DNA of 23,763 nt from NCBI GenBank assembly GCA_002683775.1, contig NYTT01000078.1, forward strand, positions 1 to 23,763. The letters run 5' to 3'. Made by a program: the position numbers and the translations under genes. This DNA comes from Flavobacteriales bacterium. GTDB lineage: Bacteria; Bacteroidota; Bacteroidia; Flavobacteriales; BACL11. Below are positions 8,096-17,446 of the stretch, piece by piece. Within the stretch, counting starts at the first letter, position 1. Each line of letters begins with the position of its first letter. The notes under the pieces were generated by a model. The model was not told the origin of the DNA. It saw only the letters and a list, made by a program, of their open reading frames with translations, and searched no databases.

Positions 8096-8903
8096 CTGTT
8101 TTTACTTGATTTTCTAAAGCATTCTGTTCACCTTTATTTACTGAATAAATCACATATACATGGCTTAAATTATTGAAATCTTCTATTAATTCTATATTAA
8201 TAGAATAAAAACCATTAGTATTATTCTTTTTATAATCAGAGATTAATCCAATATTGATTCCTTCAGGAAAAATTTTACTATAACTATTAGTTGTAATAGT
8301 ATCTCCTTTGTTTATTGGAACATGCACAGGAAGATCATCGATTTGTGCATGTCTGTAATTAATCCCATTCCATGTTAGTATTGCTGTATGCCTGTTTTTC
8401 TTTATAAAAACTCCTGTTGAGGCTTTCTTATTTAATAATGAAATAACTAATGAGTAGTTTTTGCTAACAGAGTGGATTATACCAATAACTCCATTTTTTG
8501 TAACAACCCCCATACCTTTTTGAATTCCGTCTTTTATTCCTTTATTTAGTGTAATAAAGTTATTTCTTTTATTTATTGAGTTATTAATAATTTTTGCGGA
8601 TAAAAAATTAAACTTTTCTTTTTCAATAATTTTTGAATCAAGAGAATTGTTTTTCGAATTTAATAAGCTATACAATTTAGCATTTTCTATTACCAAATAA
8701 TTATTTATTTTCTTAAGCCTCAAATAATCAGATAAATAATTTTGATAGTCATAAATTTTACCGGTATATTGTGTAGTATAATTTGCTAATTTATTTGCTT
8801 GAAAAGAGTTGTTGTTAATTAAAATAGAAATTGATAATCCCTCTACTAGTATGAAAACGAGTAAAAATTGATTTAGTTTTATAAATCTTATAAGATTATG
8901 CAT
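8088..8903 (-). CDS. mreC: Rod shape-determining protein MreC
   Basis: 271 residues. An N-terminal membrane helix (about 12-29) is followed by a predicted coiled coil (about 45-95, with YLRLKKINNYLVIENAKLYSLL). A two-lobed periplasmic beta domain follows, with NFITLNKGIKDGIQKGMGVVTKNGVIGII (about 115-143), the most conserved MreC segment, and FPEGINIGLI near residue 215. MreC spans the periplasm, forms filaments and activates PBP2-RodA. It sits eight bases downstream of mreB and overlaps mreD. Length is within the family's usual 270-300. Confidence 0.93.
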   Translation of the reverse strand: MHNLIRFIKLNQFLLVFILVEGLSISILINNNSFQANKLANYTTQYTGKIYDYQNYLSDYLRLKKINNYLVIENAKLYSLLNSKNNSLDSKIIEKEKFNFLSAKIINNSINKRNNFITLNKGIKDGIQKGMGVVTKNGVIGIIHSVSKNYSLVISLLNKKASTGVFIKKNRHTAILTWNGINYRHAQIDDLPVHVPINKGDTITTNSYSKIFPEGINIGLISDYKKNNTNGFYSINIELIEDFNNLSHVYVIYSVNKGEQNALENQVKTDE

Positions 8904-8911
8904 TAGTATAA

Positions 8912-9934
8912 CTATCGCATTAAAAATGTATACCTGTCAGTATTTTTAAGTGCTATTCCAGTTCCTCTTGCTACAGCTCTTAATGGATCTTCTGCAACAT
9001 ATACAGGGAGTTTAGTTTTTTTAGAAATTCTCTTGTCAAGCCCTCTAAGCATTGACCCTCCACCTGTTAGATATAAACCTTCATTATAAATATCAGCAGA
9101 TAGGGCTGGTGGGGTGTTGAATAGTGCACTCATTACTGCTTCTTCAATTTGCTCAATAGAATTGCTTAATGCGCCAGCAATTTCTTTGTATGTAACTATA
9201 ACTTCTTTTGGAATTCCGCTCATTAAATCTCTTCCGTGAACTGCATAATTTGGTGGTGGATCTTCAAGTTCAGTTAAAGCTGATCCACAATGAATCTTTA
9301 TTTGTTCAGCCATAATATCTCCAATTGCTATATTGTGTCTAGTTTTCATATGGTATTGAATATTTGCTGTTAGTTCATCTCCAGCAACTCTAATTGATTT
9401 ATCACATACAATTCCACCTAAAGATATGACGGCAATTTCTGTTGTTCCACCTCCTATATCAATGACCATATTTCCTTTAGGCTCAAGAACATCAATTCCA
9501 ATCCCAATTGCAGCAGCCATTGGTTCATGTATCAACCACACATCTTTAGCTCCAGCATGTTCAGCAGAATCAATAACTGCTCTTTTTTCAACTTCAGTAA
9601 CCCCTGAGGGTATGCAAACGACCATTTTTAATGAAGGTGCAAAAACACTTCCTTTCATATTTAACATCTCTATGAAACCTCTAATCATTTGTTCAGAAGC
9701 TTGAAAGTCTGCAATTACACCATCTTTTAAAGGTCTTAGTGTTTCAATTTGTTGATGTGTTTTACCATGCATTTGCTGTGCTCTTTTTCCAATTGCTACC
9801 ACTTCTCCAGTTCGAATATTTTTTGCAACAATTGAAGGTTCATCAACAACTACCTTGTCATTATGGATAATCAAAGTGTTTGCAGTTCCTAAATCGATTG
9901 CTATAGCTTCCTGCATAAAGTCAAATAATCCCAT
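8912..9934 (-). CDS. mreB: Rod shape-determining actin homologue MreB
   Basis: 340 residues, full length for MreB. The actin-fold nucleotide motifs are intact: phosphate-1 AIDLGTANT (12-20), phosphate-2 VIDIGGGTTEIAVISLGG (about 157-174) and the adenosine motif LYLTGGGSMLRGLD (about 288-301). The N-terminal MGLFDFMQ is the amphipathic membrane-binding stretch usual for Bacteroidota MreB. It forms short membrane-bound filaments that steer the elongation machinery. Eleven bases separate it from the purH stop, so it is transcribed with purH. Protein conservation is the highest in the window. The start ATG has an A/T-rich leader without a Shine-Dalgarno sequence. Confidence 0.97.
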   Translation of the reverse strand: MGLFDFMQEAIAIDLGTANTLIIHNDKVVVDEPSIVAKNIRTGEVVAIGKRAQQMHGKTHQQIETLRPLKDGVIADFQASEQMIRGFIEMLNMKGSVFAPSLKMVVCIPSGVTEVEKRAVIDSAEHAGAKDVWLIHEPMAAAIGIGIDVLEPKGNMVIDIGGGTTEIAVISLGGIVCDKSIRVAGDELTANIQYHMKTRHNIAIGDIMAEQIKIHCGSALTELEDPPPNYAVHGRDLMSGIPKEVIVTYKEIAGALSNSIEQIEEAVMSALFNTPPALSADIYNEGLYLTGGGSMLRGLDKRISKKTKLPVYVAEDPLRAVARGTGIALKNTDRYTFLMR

Positions 9935-9945
9935 ACTATTTATTT

Positions 9946-11469
9946 TTAATGTTTAAAATGTCTTGTTCCGGTTAGAACCATTGCAACTCTATTTTTATCA
10001 CAAAAATCTACAGATAATTGATCATTGATTGAGCCTCCTGGTTGAATAACAGCTTTAGTGCCAGCATCTTTAGCTAATTCAACACAATCTGGAAATGGAA
10101 AAAAAGCGTCAGATGCCATAACACTATTTTCCAAATTAAGTCCAAATGATTTAGCCTTAACAACAGCTTGTTTTAGCGCATCTACTCTAGAAGTTTGGCC
10201 AACTCCGCTTGCAAGCAGTTGCTTATTTTTTACGAACACGATAGTGTTAGACTTTGTGTGTTTACATATTTTAGATGCAAATACAAGATCAGTTAATTGA
10301 TTGTTGTCGGGTTTTGTCTGTGTTACTGTTCTCATATCAGACTTAAGGTCTGTTTTTAAATCTTTTTCTTGAAACAAGATGCCATCTAAGACAGTTCGAA
10401 ACTGTACTTTTGGTAAACTAATGTTTTTTTGTTTAAGCAGAACTCTTTTTTTCTTTTTACTTAATAGATTTAAAGCTTCATTGCTAAAGGATGGAGCAAT
10501 CAAAACTTCGTAGAATAATTTATTTATCTCACTTGCAGTTTCAAAATCAATTTCTTTATTAGTTACTAATACTCCACCAAAGGCAGATGTTGGGTCGCCT
10601 GCCAATGCATCCTTCCAAGCATCAACTAATTTTACTCGACTTGCAACACCACATGCATTATTATGCTTTAAAACCGCGAAAGTTGTTTCATTAAATTCAG
10701 AAATAAGATTTACTGCAGCATCTATATCTAAAATATTATTATACGATAATTCTTTTCCATTTAGTTTGGTAAACATATTATCAAGATTTCCAAAAAATGA
10801 GCCTTGTTGATGAGGATTTTCTCCATATCTTAAAGTTTTTTGTTCTAGAATACTATGTTTAAATACTTTTTCTTCTCCTTTATTAAAGTAATTGAAAATT
10901 GCGCAGTCGTAGTGAGATGTCACATTGAACGCATTTATAGCAAATCTTTTTCTGTGTTCTAAGTTTGTATTTCCTTGATTTGTGTTTAGTATGTCTAATG
11001 TTTCTTTATATTGACTTAACTCAGAAACAACTAGAACGTCTTTATAGTTTTTGGCGGCTGCTCTAATCAGAGATATCCCTCCAATATCTATTTTCTCAAT
11101 AATCTCTTGCTCTGAAGCATTTGATTTAATTGTTTTTTCAAATGGATAAAGATCAACAATAACTAAATCAAACTCTGGTATTTGATATTCATCTAATTGT
11201 TCTTTATCAGATTTCTCATCTCTTCTGGAAAGAATCCCCCCAAATACGTTAGGATGTAACGTCTTAACCCTTCCAGCTAGTATTGATGGATAGGATGTTA
11301 GGTCTTCTACTCGATTTACATCAATATTCTGTTTTTTGATGTATTCCTCTGTACCTCCGGTTGAATAAATATTTATGTTTAATTCGTTAAGTTTCTTTAC
11401 AATTGGAGCTAAGCCATCTTTATGAAATACTGATATAAGAGCGTTTTTTATTTTTCTATTGTTTTGCAT
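9946..11469 (-). CDS. purH: Bifunctional AICAR transformylase / IMP cyclohydrolase PurH
   Basis: 507 residues, the normal PurH length. The N-terminal MGS-like cyclohydrolase domain has STGGT (36-40), GRVKTLHP (66-73) and VIVDLYPFEKT (about 103-113). The C-terminal formyltransferase domain has RYGENPHQ (214-221), the catalytic Lys268-His269 in AVLKHNNACGVA, DPTSAFGG, and the late PGGSINDQ segment. It catalyses the last two steps of purine synthesis: AICAR + 10-formyl-THF to FAICAR, then closure to IMP. It leads the mre/mrd operon, an arrangement frequent in flavobacteria. A 94-base gap to mfd contains the probable promoter of the unit. Confidence 0.96.
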   Translation of the reverse strand: MQNNRKIKNALISVFHKDGLAPIVKKLNELNINIYSTGGTEEYIKKQNIDVNRVEDLTSYPSILAGRVKTLHPNVFGGILSRRDEKSDKEQLDEYQIPEFDLVIVDLYPFEKTIKSNASEQEIIEKIDIGGISLIRAAAKNYKDVLVVSELSQYKETLDILNTNQGNTNLEHRKRFAINAFNVTSHYDCAIFNYFNKGEEKVFKHSILEQKTLRYGENPHQQGSFFGNLDNMFTKLNGKELSYNNILDIDAAVNLISEFNETTFAVLKHNNACGVASRVKLVDAWKDALAGDPTSAFGGVLVTNKEIDFETASEINKLFYEVLIAPSFSNEALNLLSKKKKRVLLKQKNISLPKVQFRTVLDGILFQEKDLKTDLKSDMRTVTQTKPDNNQLTDLVFASKICKHTKSNTIVFVKNKQLLASGVGQTSRVDALKQAVVKAKSFGLNLENSVMASDAFFPFPDCVELAKDAGTKAVIQPGGSINDQLSVDFCDKNRVAMVLTGTRHFKH

Positions 11470-11563
11470 TTTTCTTTCTTAAGACTATCTGCAATTTTAC
11501 TTAAATCTTAGGTCAATATGAAATGAAAAGATATCAAAAAAAAAGATTGTTAATAAGTTGTTT
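11470..11563 (-). promoter_or_regulatory. Probable promoter region of purH-mre-mrd-rodA
   Basis: This 94-base gap separates the mfd stop from the purH start, both on the minus strand, and is the only sizeable gap upstream of the wall operon. On the minus strand TAAAATTG (11492-11499) is one base off TAnnTTTG, with TTG (11514-11516) 14 bases further upstream, a short spacer. A nine-T run (minus strand, 11533-11541) just after mfd has no clear hairpin before it. Confidence 0.35.
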
Positions 11564-14500
11564 CTATTGTTGATTAAATGATATTTTTAAAATTGATTGA
11601 CAGATTTTGAGTGCATCTTCAATGTTATAAATATTTATAACAACTAATGAAAGTTTTTGTTTTTTTTCATTCATCTCACAATTGTTGAAATTTTTTTTCA
11701 AATATTCTAGAACTAGTTTAAATGCTTCAGATGTATAATATTCCTCATTATCGTGGTCTGTGAAATAAGCTCGCATTTGATTGTTTTTTAGTAAAATTCG
11801 CTCAAATCCAATCTTTTTTGCTAACCATCTTAGTCTTAAAGCATCACAAATATTATTAATTGCCAGTGGAATATCTCCAAACCTATCTTTTAATCTTATC
11901 TTAAAACTTGTAATTTCCTCTTCACTTTTAAGGTTATTTAGTTCTTTATATAAATTTAATCTTTCACTAACATTACTTACATAACTATCTGGAATTAGGA
12001 TTTCTAAATCTGTGTCTAAAACACATTCTTTAGTAAAAAATTGTTCTTTTTGCTCATTAAATAAATCTTGAAATTTTTCTCTTTTCAGTTCTTCTATTGC
12101 TTCATTTAGAATCTTTTGGTATGTTTCAAATCCAATATCATTTATAAAGCCAGATTGATCTGCACCTAAAAGATCTCCGGCACCTCTTATATCAAGATCT
12201 CTCATTGCAATTTTAAATCCACTACCTAAATTTGAGAATTGCTCTAAAGCAATCAGCCTTTTTCGACTTTTTTCAGATAATTGATGAGTTGGAGGACTAA
12301 TTAAGTAGCAGAAAGCTTTTTTATTACTTCTTCCAACCCTACCTCTCATTTGATGCAGATCACTTAGACCAAAATTTTGTGCATTGTTAATAATAATTGT
12401 ATTAGCATTTGCAATATCAACTCCATTTTCAATAATTGTTGTAGAAACTAAGACGTCAAAATCTCCTTCCATAAATTCAATCATCAACTCCTCAAGTTTT
12501 TTCCCTTCCATTTGGCCATGACCTATTCTAACTTTAGCATCAGGACAAAGTCTTTGAATTAATCCCGAAACATCTTTGATGTTATCGACTCTGTTATGAA
12601 CAAAAAAAACTTGACCACTTCTAGCCATTTCATAACTTATGATATCACGTATCTTTTCCTGAGACATCCCCATTATTGTAGTTTCAACTGTTTGTCTGTT
12701 TGGGGGAGGAGTATTAATAATTGATAAATCTCTTGCTCCTAATAACGAAAATTGTAATGTTCTTGGGATAGGAGTTGCACTTAATGTTAGTGTATCTATA
12801 TTCTCTTTAAAAAGCTTTAGTTTATCTTTAATATTCACTCCAAATTTCTGCTCTTCATCTATAATCATGAGACCTAAATCAAGGAATTTGACATCTTTAC
12901 CTACAATTCTATGTGTCCCAATTAGAATATCGATATTTCCACTTGCTACTTTTTCAAGTGTTATTTTCTGATCCTTTTTTGATTTAAATCTATTTATGTA
13001 ATCAATTTGACAAGGGAAATTTTTTAACCGTCTTTTGAATGTTTTATAATGTTGTAATGCTAGAATTGTTGTCGGTACAAGTATCGCAACTTGTTTGCTG
13101 TCTGATACAGCTTTGAAGGCAGCGCGAATAGCAACCTCGGTTTTCCCAAAACCTACATCTCCACATATTAATCGATCCATAGGAATTTCCTTTTCCATAT
13201 CTTTTTTAATATCAGATGTAGCTTTAGTTTGATCTGGGGTGTCTTCAAAAATAAAAGAAGATTCTAGTTCATATTGTAAATAGGTGTCTGGAGTAAAGGC
13301 AAATCCTTTTTTTAATCTTCGTTTTGCATAAAGTTGAATCAAATCAAAAGCAATCTGTTTTACTTTTACTTTAGTTTTTTCTTTATTTTTTTTCCAAATA
13401 GGAGAGCCTAATTGATTTATTTTTGGCTCTAATCCTTCTTTTGCTGAAAACTTAGAGATTTTATGTAGGGAGTGAATACTAATGTATAAAATATCTCCTT
13501 CCTTATAGGTAAGCTTTATTACTTCTTGAGATTTTCCGTGATTATCAATCTTATGTAGGCCCTCAAATTTTCCAATACCATGATCAATATGAGTGACAAA
13601 ATCACCAATTGTTAGTGAGGTAAGTTGTTTGATTGATATTGCCTGTGAGTCAGTAAATTTAGTTTTAGGACTAAATTTATGATACCTATTAAAGATCTCA
13701 TGATCAGTGTATATAGCCTGCTTATTGGTATAATCAATAAAACCTTCCTTTAAAGAGAATAAAATGCATTTATACGTGAAACTTTGATCTGAATTATTAA
13801 AGATAGATGTGAATCTTTCTTCCTGTTCTTCTGATGAACAGAGTATTATGTTTTCAATGCCTTCATTATTATTTTTTATAAAATCTTCTCTAAGTAGATC
13901 AAATTGTTTGTTAATTCTTGTTAAAGATGATGTATTTGTATTTATAACTTTAGCAGTTTTAAAATAACTTTTATTATTTACCTCAATAATTGAAAATTTA
14001 TTTAACTGACTTGTAAATTCAAATCCATTAGTAAAAATATTTTCTGGTAAAAGATGTTGGGTTATATTGTCTTCTATTTTTTTTTCATATTCTTTACTTA
14101 CTTTATTGAAATAGTCATTAAGTATGTCTTTTGTATAATTAATATCCTTTGTCCAAACAGTTGTGCTTTTTGGTAAATATTCTAAGATGCTAACCTGATA
14201 ATCAATACTTTTTTTTGCTTCAGTGTTAGGAATTATAGTTATTTTATTTGATGTTTTAACAGATAGTTGTGAATTTATATCAAATGTTCTTATGCTTTCA
14301 ATAGTTGTGTCAAAAAATTCTAATCTGAATGGCAATTCATCTGCAAAAGAGTATACGTCTATAATGCCACCTCTAATTGAGAATTGTCCAGGTTCAATGA
14401 CAAAATCAACTTTCTTAAAATTTAGATTTAATATCATTTGTTCTAATATCTCAATTTCAATCTGGTCAGAGATCTTTAATGTAATAGAATTTTTTTTCAA

Positions 14501-14908
14501 CTCTTTTCTGCTTACTACCTTTTCAGATAACGCTTCCGGATAAGTAATTATTATAGGATTTCTTTTTTGAATAAGTTTGTTTAATACTTCAATCCTTAGT
14601 AGAATATTTGCATTATCAGTTTCTTCAATTTGATATGCTCTTCTGTATGATGCAGGAAAAAAAAAGACCTTATAGTTAAGTAACCTTTCTATATCATTTG
14701 TGAAGTAGAAAGCATCCTCCTTATTGCTTAAAATAAACAAATGTGGAGTACTACTATCTATAACGACTCCACTTGCAGTAGTTGCAAAAGAGGATCCTAT
14801 TAAACCTGATACTTGTATTTTAACTCCTTGATTTTCTAACGCTTTTTTTATTGCATTAGATTGTTTTGGTATGCCAAAGTGAGATAGTATAGGAGCTTCT
14901 AGAGGCAA
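11564..14908 (-). CDS. mfd: Transcription-repair coupling factor Mfd
   Basis: 1114 residues, the usual size in Bacteroidota. Domains in order: UvrB-like N-terminal region (about 20-250, with SYRRAYQIEETDNANILLR near 88-106 and FSIRGGIIDVYS at 176-187); RNA-polymerase-interacting CarD-like domain (about 431-490, GDFVTHIDHGIGKFEGL); superfamily 2 translocase with Walker A GDVGFGKT (583-590), DEEQ box (684-687) and SATPIPRT (710-717); helicase lobe 2 with STTIIENGVDI and QMRGRVGRS; and a C-terminal TRCF domain. It removes stalled RNA polymerase at lesions and recruits UvrA. The start is a TTG directly after the TAA of the phosphofructokinase gene. An in-frame stop lies just upstream and no ATG occurs before residue 158, so TTG is the only reasonable start. 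Confidence 0.96.
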   Translation of the reverse strand: MPLEAPILSHFGIPKQSNAIKKALENQGVKIQVSGLIGSSFATTASGVVIDSSTPHLFILSNKEDAFYFTNDIERLLNYKVFFFPASYRRAYQIEETDNANILLRIEVLNKLIQKRNPIIITYPEALSEKVVSRKELKKNSITLKISDQIEIEILEQMILNLNFKKVDFVIEPGQFSIRGGIIDVYSFADELPFRLEFFDTTIESIRTFDINSQLSVKTSNKITIIPNTEAKKSIDYQVSILEYLPKSTTVWTKDINYTKDILNDYFNKVSKEYEKKIEDNITQHLLPENIFTNGFEFTSQLNKFSIIEVNNKSYFKTAKVINTNTSSLTRINKQFDLLREDFIKNNNEGIENIILCSSEEQEERFTSIFNNSDQSFTYKCILFSLKEGFIDYTNKQAIYTDHEIFNRYHKFSPKTKFTDSQAISIKQLTSLTIGDFVTHIDHGIGKFEGLHKIDNHGKSQEVIKLTYKEGDILYISIHSLHKISKFSAKEGLEPKINQLGSPIWKKNKEKTKVKVKQIAFDLIQLYAKRRLKKGFAFTPDTYLQYELESSFIFEDTPDQTKATSDIKKDMEKEIPMDRLICGDVGFGKTEVAIRAAFKAVSDSKQVAILVPTTILALQHYKTFKRRLKNFPCQIDYINRFKSKKDQKITLEKVASGNIDILIGTHRIVGKDVKFLDLGLMIIDEEQKFGVNIKDKLKLFKENIDTLTLSATPIPRTLQFSLLGARDLSIINTPPPNRQTVETTIMGMSQEKIRDIISYEMARSGQVFFVHNRVDNIKDVSGLIQRLCPDAKVRIGHGQMEGKKLEELMIEFMEGDFDVLVSTTIIENGVDIANANTIIINNAQNFGLSDLHQMRGRVGRSNKKAFCYLISPPTHQLSEKSRKRLIALEQFSNLGSGFKIAMRDLDIRGAGDLLGADQSGFINDIGFETYQKILNEAIEELKREKFQDLFNEQKEQFFTKECVLDTDLEILIPDSYVSNVSERLNLYKELNNLKSEEEITSFKIRLKDRFGDIPLAINNICDALRLRWLAKKIGFERILLKNNQMRAYFTDHDNEEYYTSEAFKLVLEYLKKNFNNCEMNEKKQKLSLVVINIYNIEDALKICQSILKISFNQQ

Positions 14909-16096
14909 TTATATTTTATTAATTTCTTTTATCATATTTTTAAACCAATCGACTGATGTGTCAAAAGGTTTCCCCCCATTAATTCTATTAAAATCTATAC
15001 ACGAAAGTTTATTATTATCTTCATCTACTCCAATAACACCACTTATGTTATTTTTAGCACTTTTCACAGCATAATCACAAAAGGAAAAAATCAATTTCAA
15101 ATCATTCTCGTTAGCTTTAGCTGATCTTGAAAAGTAACCGCTTTTTTGAATTAGTATTTTGTTTGCATTTAATTTCTCTCCAAATTTTTTTGCAAACCAT
15201 TTTCCAGCATTCAAATCGTCAAGTCTAACGTGACCAAATGCATCATATAATATATTTTTCTTACTATCTTTGGCTTCGTTAATTATTAAGTCATACCCAG
15301 CTCCTTCAGATAAAAATATATTTACACAATCATATTTATCCATTATTTTCTTTAATCGAGAACATTCTTTTTCAAATTTAATCTTATTTTCAGGAATAAA
15401 AATTGAATGAATATCCCATTTTCCCTTAAAGAGTTTAATTTCATCAATAAAATGTTTCTTTTTTAGCCTTTCTCTGTATTTGTAAGCTGTTGCAGCTGTT
15501 AGCCAGCCACAATTTCTTCCCATAATTTCATGTATAATTAGTTGCCTGTTTGATGTTGTATTTTCATTAACAATATTCTCAAAAAATAAAGCCCCTTGTT
15601 CTGCAGCCGTATCTGCACCCAATGATTGAGCTATTGGAAACACATCATTATCAATTGTCTTTGGTAATCCTACTACTGTAAGTTCGTAGTTGTTTTTTTT
15701 AAGAAATCTTGATAAATCTGCTGCAGTAGTATTTGTGTCATCACCTCCAATTGTGTGCAAAATTGTCACCCCATCCGTAACTAATTGATCAGCGGCTATT
15801 TTTAATGGATGTTCGCCTTCTTTTATTAAGCCTTGATTTAAACAATCTTTCAGATTAGTTAATTTTATCCTACTGTTACCAATAGGAGAGCCTCCAAATT
15901 GATAAAATTTATTTATATTTTTTAGTATCGATTTTGGAAAGCAAATAGATTTGCCTAACAGTAAACCTTTGTATCCATTTAGGTATCCAATTATTTGTGT
16001 ATTTGGATCTTCTGATAAATAGTTTTCGATTAATCTTCCTAAAGATGCTGACAAGCATGGAGCTAGCCCTCCTGAAGTCAATATTCCAATTTTCAT
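14909..16096 (-). CDS. pfp: Phosphofructokinase, probably pyrophosphate-dependent
   Basis: 395 residues. The phosphofructokinase fold is clear: N-terminal LTSGGLAPCLSA, FGGSPIGNSR (67-76), GGDDTN (117-122), PKTIDND (145-151) and MGRNCGWL (192-199). Asp120 replaces the glycine that ATP enzymes carry in GGDG, and Lys146 sits before TIDND; both changes mark the pyrophosphate-using subfamily (EC 2.7.1.90). PPi enzymes work reversibly between fructose 6-phosphate and fructose 1,6-bisphosphate in glycolysis and gluconeogenesis. The wording of the motifs (LAPCLSA, IGGDDTNTTAADL) resembles PPi enzymes I recall from Proteobacteria more than the usual PfkA of Bacteroidota; transfer is possible but untested. 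It is the first gene of a two-gene unit with mfd and is divergent from lysC. Confidence 0.88.
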   Translation of the reverse strand: MKIGILTSGGLAPCLSASLGRLIENYLSEDPNTQIIGYLNGYKGLLLGKSICFPKSILKNINKFYQFGGSPIGNSRIKLTNLKDCLNQGLIKEGEHPLKIAADQLVTDGVTILHTIGGDDTNTTAADLSRFLKKNNYELTVVGLPKTIDNDVFPIAQSLGADTAAEQGALFFENIVNENTTSNRQLIIHEIMGRNCGWLTAATAYKYRERLKKKHFIDEIKLFKGKWDIHSIFIPENKIKFEKECSRLKKIMDKYDCVNIFLSEGAGYDLIINEAKDSKKNILYDAFGHVRLDDLNAGKWFAKKFGEKLNANKILIQKSGYFSRSAKANENDLKLIFSFCDYAVKSAKNNISGVIGVDEDNNKLSCIDFNRINGGKPFDTSVDWFKNMIKEINKI

Positions 16097-16183
16097 TAGT
16101 TTATTTTAATATGCAAATATCTAAAAAATTAAAGTATATCATGGAAAAATAATCTTTACTTTGTGAATGTATTTTACAATTAA
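16097..16183. promoter_or_regulatory. Divergent promoter region between pfp and lysC
   Basis: This 87-base gap serves two outward-facing units. On the minus strand ATATTTGC (16113-16120), an approximate -7 element, lies 17 bases before the pfp ATG. On the plus strand TTACTTTG (16157-16164), also one base off TAnnTTTG, lies 19 bases before the lysC ATG. Neither has a convincing -33 partner. No riboswitch-like structure is evident ahead of lysC; the leader is too short for a lysine riboswitch. Confidence 0.3.
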
Positions 16184-17434
16184 ATGTATTCAGTATTAAA
16201 ATTTGGTGGTGCTTCAATAAAAGATGTAAAGAGCATTAAAAATGTAGGTAATATTTTAACAAATTATTTGTCAAAAAATACTGTGATTGTTTTTTCTGCT
16301 ATGGGGAAGGTGACAAATATGCTTGAAAATGTGGTTGAATGCTATTTTCAAAAAAGTAAGGACCCATTTAAAGAGTTAGATAAAGTCAAAGAATTTCATA
16401 ATAATATTCTTAACAATCTTTTTCAGCAAAACCATGCTGTTTTTAACTCAATAAATAATTTATTCGTTGAGATAGAGTGGGTTTTAGAGGAAGATCCTCA
16501 TCAAAATTACGCATATAATTATGATCAGATTGTATCCATTGGAGAATTTCTTTCAACTGCAATAATGAGTGCTTATTTAAATAAAATTGGCTTCATGAAT
16601 ACTTTAATTGATGTAAGAGATTTGATTAAAACAAACAATATTCATAGGAATGCTAGAATAGATTGGTCGGAGACTTCTTTGGCTATAAGATCAAGAATAA
16701 AAGATAAGACTTTTATTACTCAAGGCTTCATCGGTTGTACATCTGAAAATTTTACAACTACACTTGGTCGAGAAGGAAGTGATTTTACAGCTTCAATTAT
16801 TGCTTCATCTATAGATGCTGCAGAAGTTATTATTTGGAAAGATGTTCCAGGTATGATGAACGCTGACCCAAAATATTTTAAAAACACAAAGCTACTAAAA
16901 AACATCTCCTATGATGAAGCTATTGAATTAGCATATTATGGCGCCAAAGTTATTCACCCAAAAACTATACAGCCTCTTAAGCATAAATTAATTCCTCTTC
17001 AGATAAAATCTTTTTTAACCCCACTCTTAACAGGATCTAAGATTGGTTCTTTTAAAACAGAAAATCAAGATTCTTGCTCATATATTATAAAGGAAAATCA
17101 GATCTTAATTTCTATTTCTGATTTAAATCTTTCATTTATAGTTGAGAAGCATATTAGTAAGATATTTAATTTGCTAGCAAAGTATTCAGTTCGTTTAAAC
17201 ATGATGCAAAATTCTGCAATTTCATTATCAATATGTGTTGATAATGATAAGTATAAGGTACCTTCTTTGATTGCAACTCTTCAAGAAGAATTCCAAGTCT
17301 ATTTCAATGAGGAATTAATTCTTTACACAATCAGACATTATAACAATGATTACAATGATGAGTTTTTAAATAATAAACAGATCTTATTAGAACAAAGATC
17401 AAGACATACGCTTCAACTTGTTGTTAAAAATTAA
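16184..17434 (+). CDS. lysC: Aspartate kinase (monofunctional)
   Basis: 416 residues. The amino-acid-kinase domain covers about residues 1-270: KFGGAS at 6-11, VFSAMGKVTN (36-45), SIGEFLST (118-125), LGREGSDFTA (194-203), WKDVPGMMNADP (218-229) and AYYGAKVIHPKT (250-261). The C-terminal 120 or so residues fit a pair of ACT regulatory domains, although sequence conservation there is low. It phosphorylates aspartate at the entry to lysine, threonine, methionine and diaminopimelate synthesis, and thus feeds peptidoglycan too. There is no homoserine dehydrogenase fusion. Twelve bases separate it from the desaturase gene that follows in the same frame, so it appears to lead the carotenoid unit, an unexpected pairing. 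Confidence 0.93.
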   Translation: MYSVLKFGGASIKDVKSIKNVGNILTNYLSKNTVIVFSAMGKVTNMLENVVECYFQKSKDPFKELDKVKEFHNNILNNLFQQNHAVFNSINNLFVEIEWVLEEDPHQNYAYNYDQIVSIGEFLSTAIMSAYLNKIGFMNTLIDVRDLIKTNNIHRNARIDWSETSLAIRSRIKDKTFITQGFIGCTSENFTTTLGREGSDFTASIIASSIDAAEVIIWKDVPGMMNADPKYFKNTKLLKNISYDEAIELAYYGAKVIHPKTIQPLKHKLIPLQIKSFLTPLLTGSKIGSFKTENQDSCSYIIKENQILISISDLNLSFIVEKHISKIFNLLAKYSVRLNMMQNSAISLSICVDNDKYKVPSLIATLQEEFQVYFNEELILYTIRHYNNDYNDEFLNNKQILLEQRSRHTLQLVVKN

Positions 17435-17446
17435 TTTATAGTTTTT

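Noticed and set aside
9426..9704. Open frame on the plus strand opposite mreB
   Set aside because: It is antisense to a highly conserved gene, has no start context and a composition expected of a reverse-frame shadow.
14223..14543. 106-codon open frame on the plus strand opposite mfd
   Set aside because: It lies wholly within the mfd N-terminal domain on the other strand; no family resemblance and no promoter.
16097..16183. Lysine riboswitch ahead of aspartate kinase
   Set aside because: The whole gap is 87 bases and shared with a divergent gene; a lysine riboswitch needs far more and no matching structure is visible.
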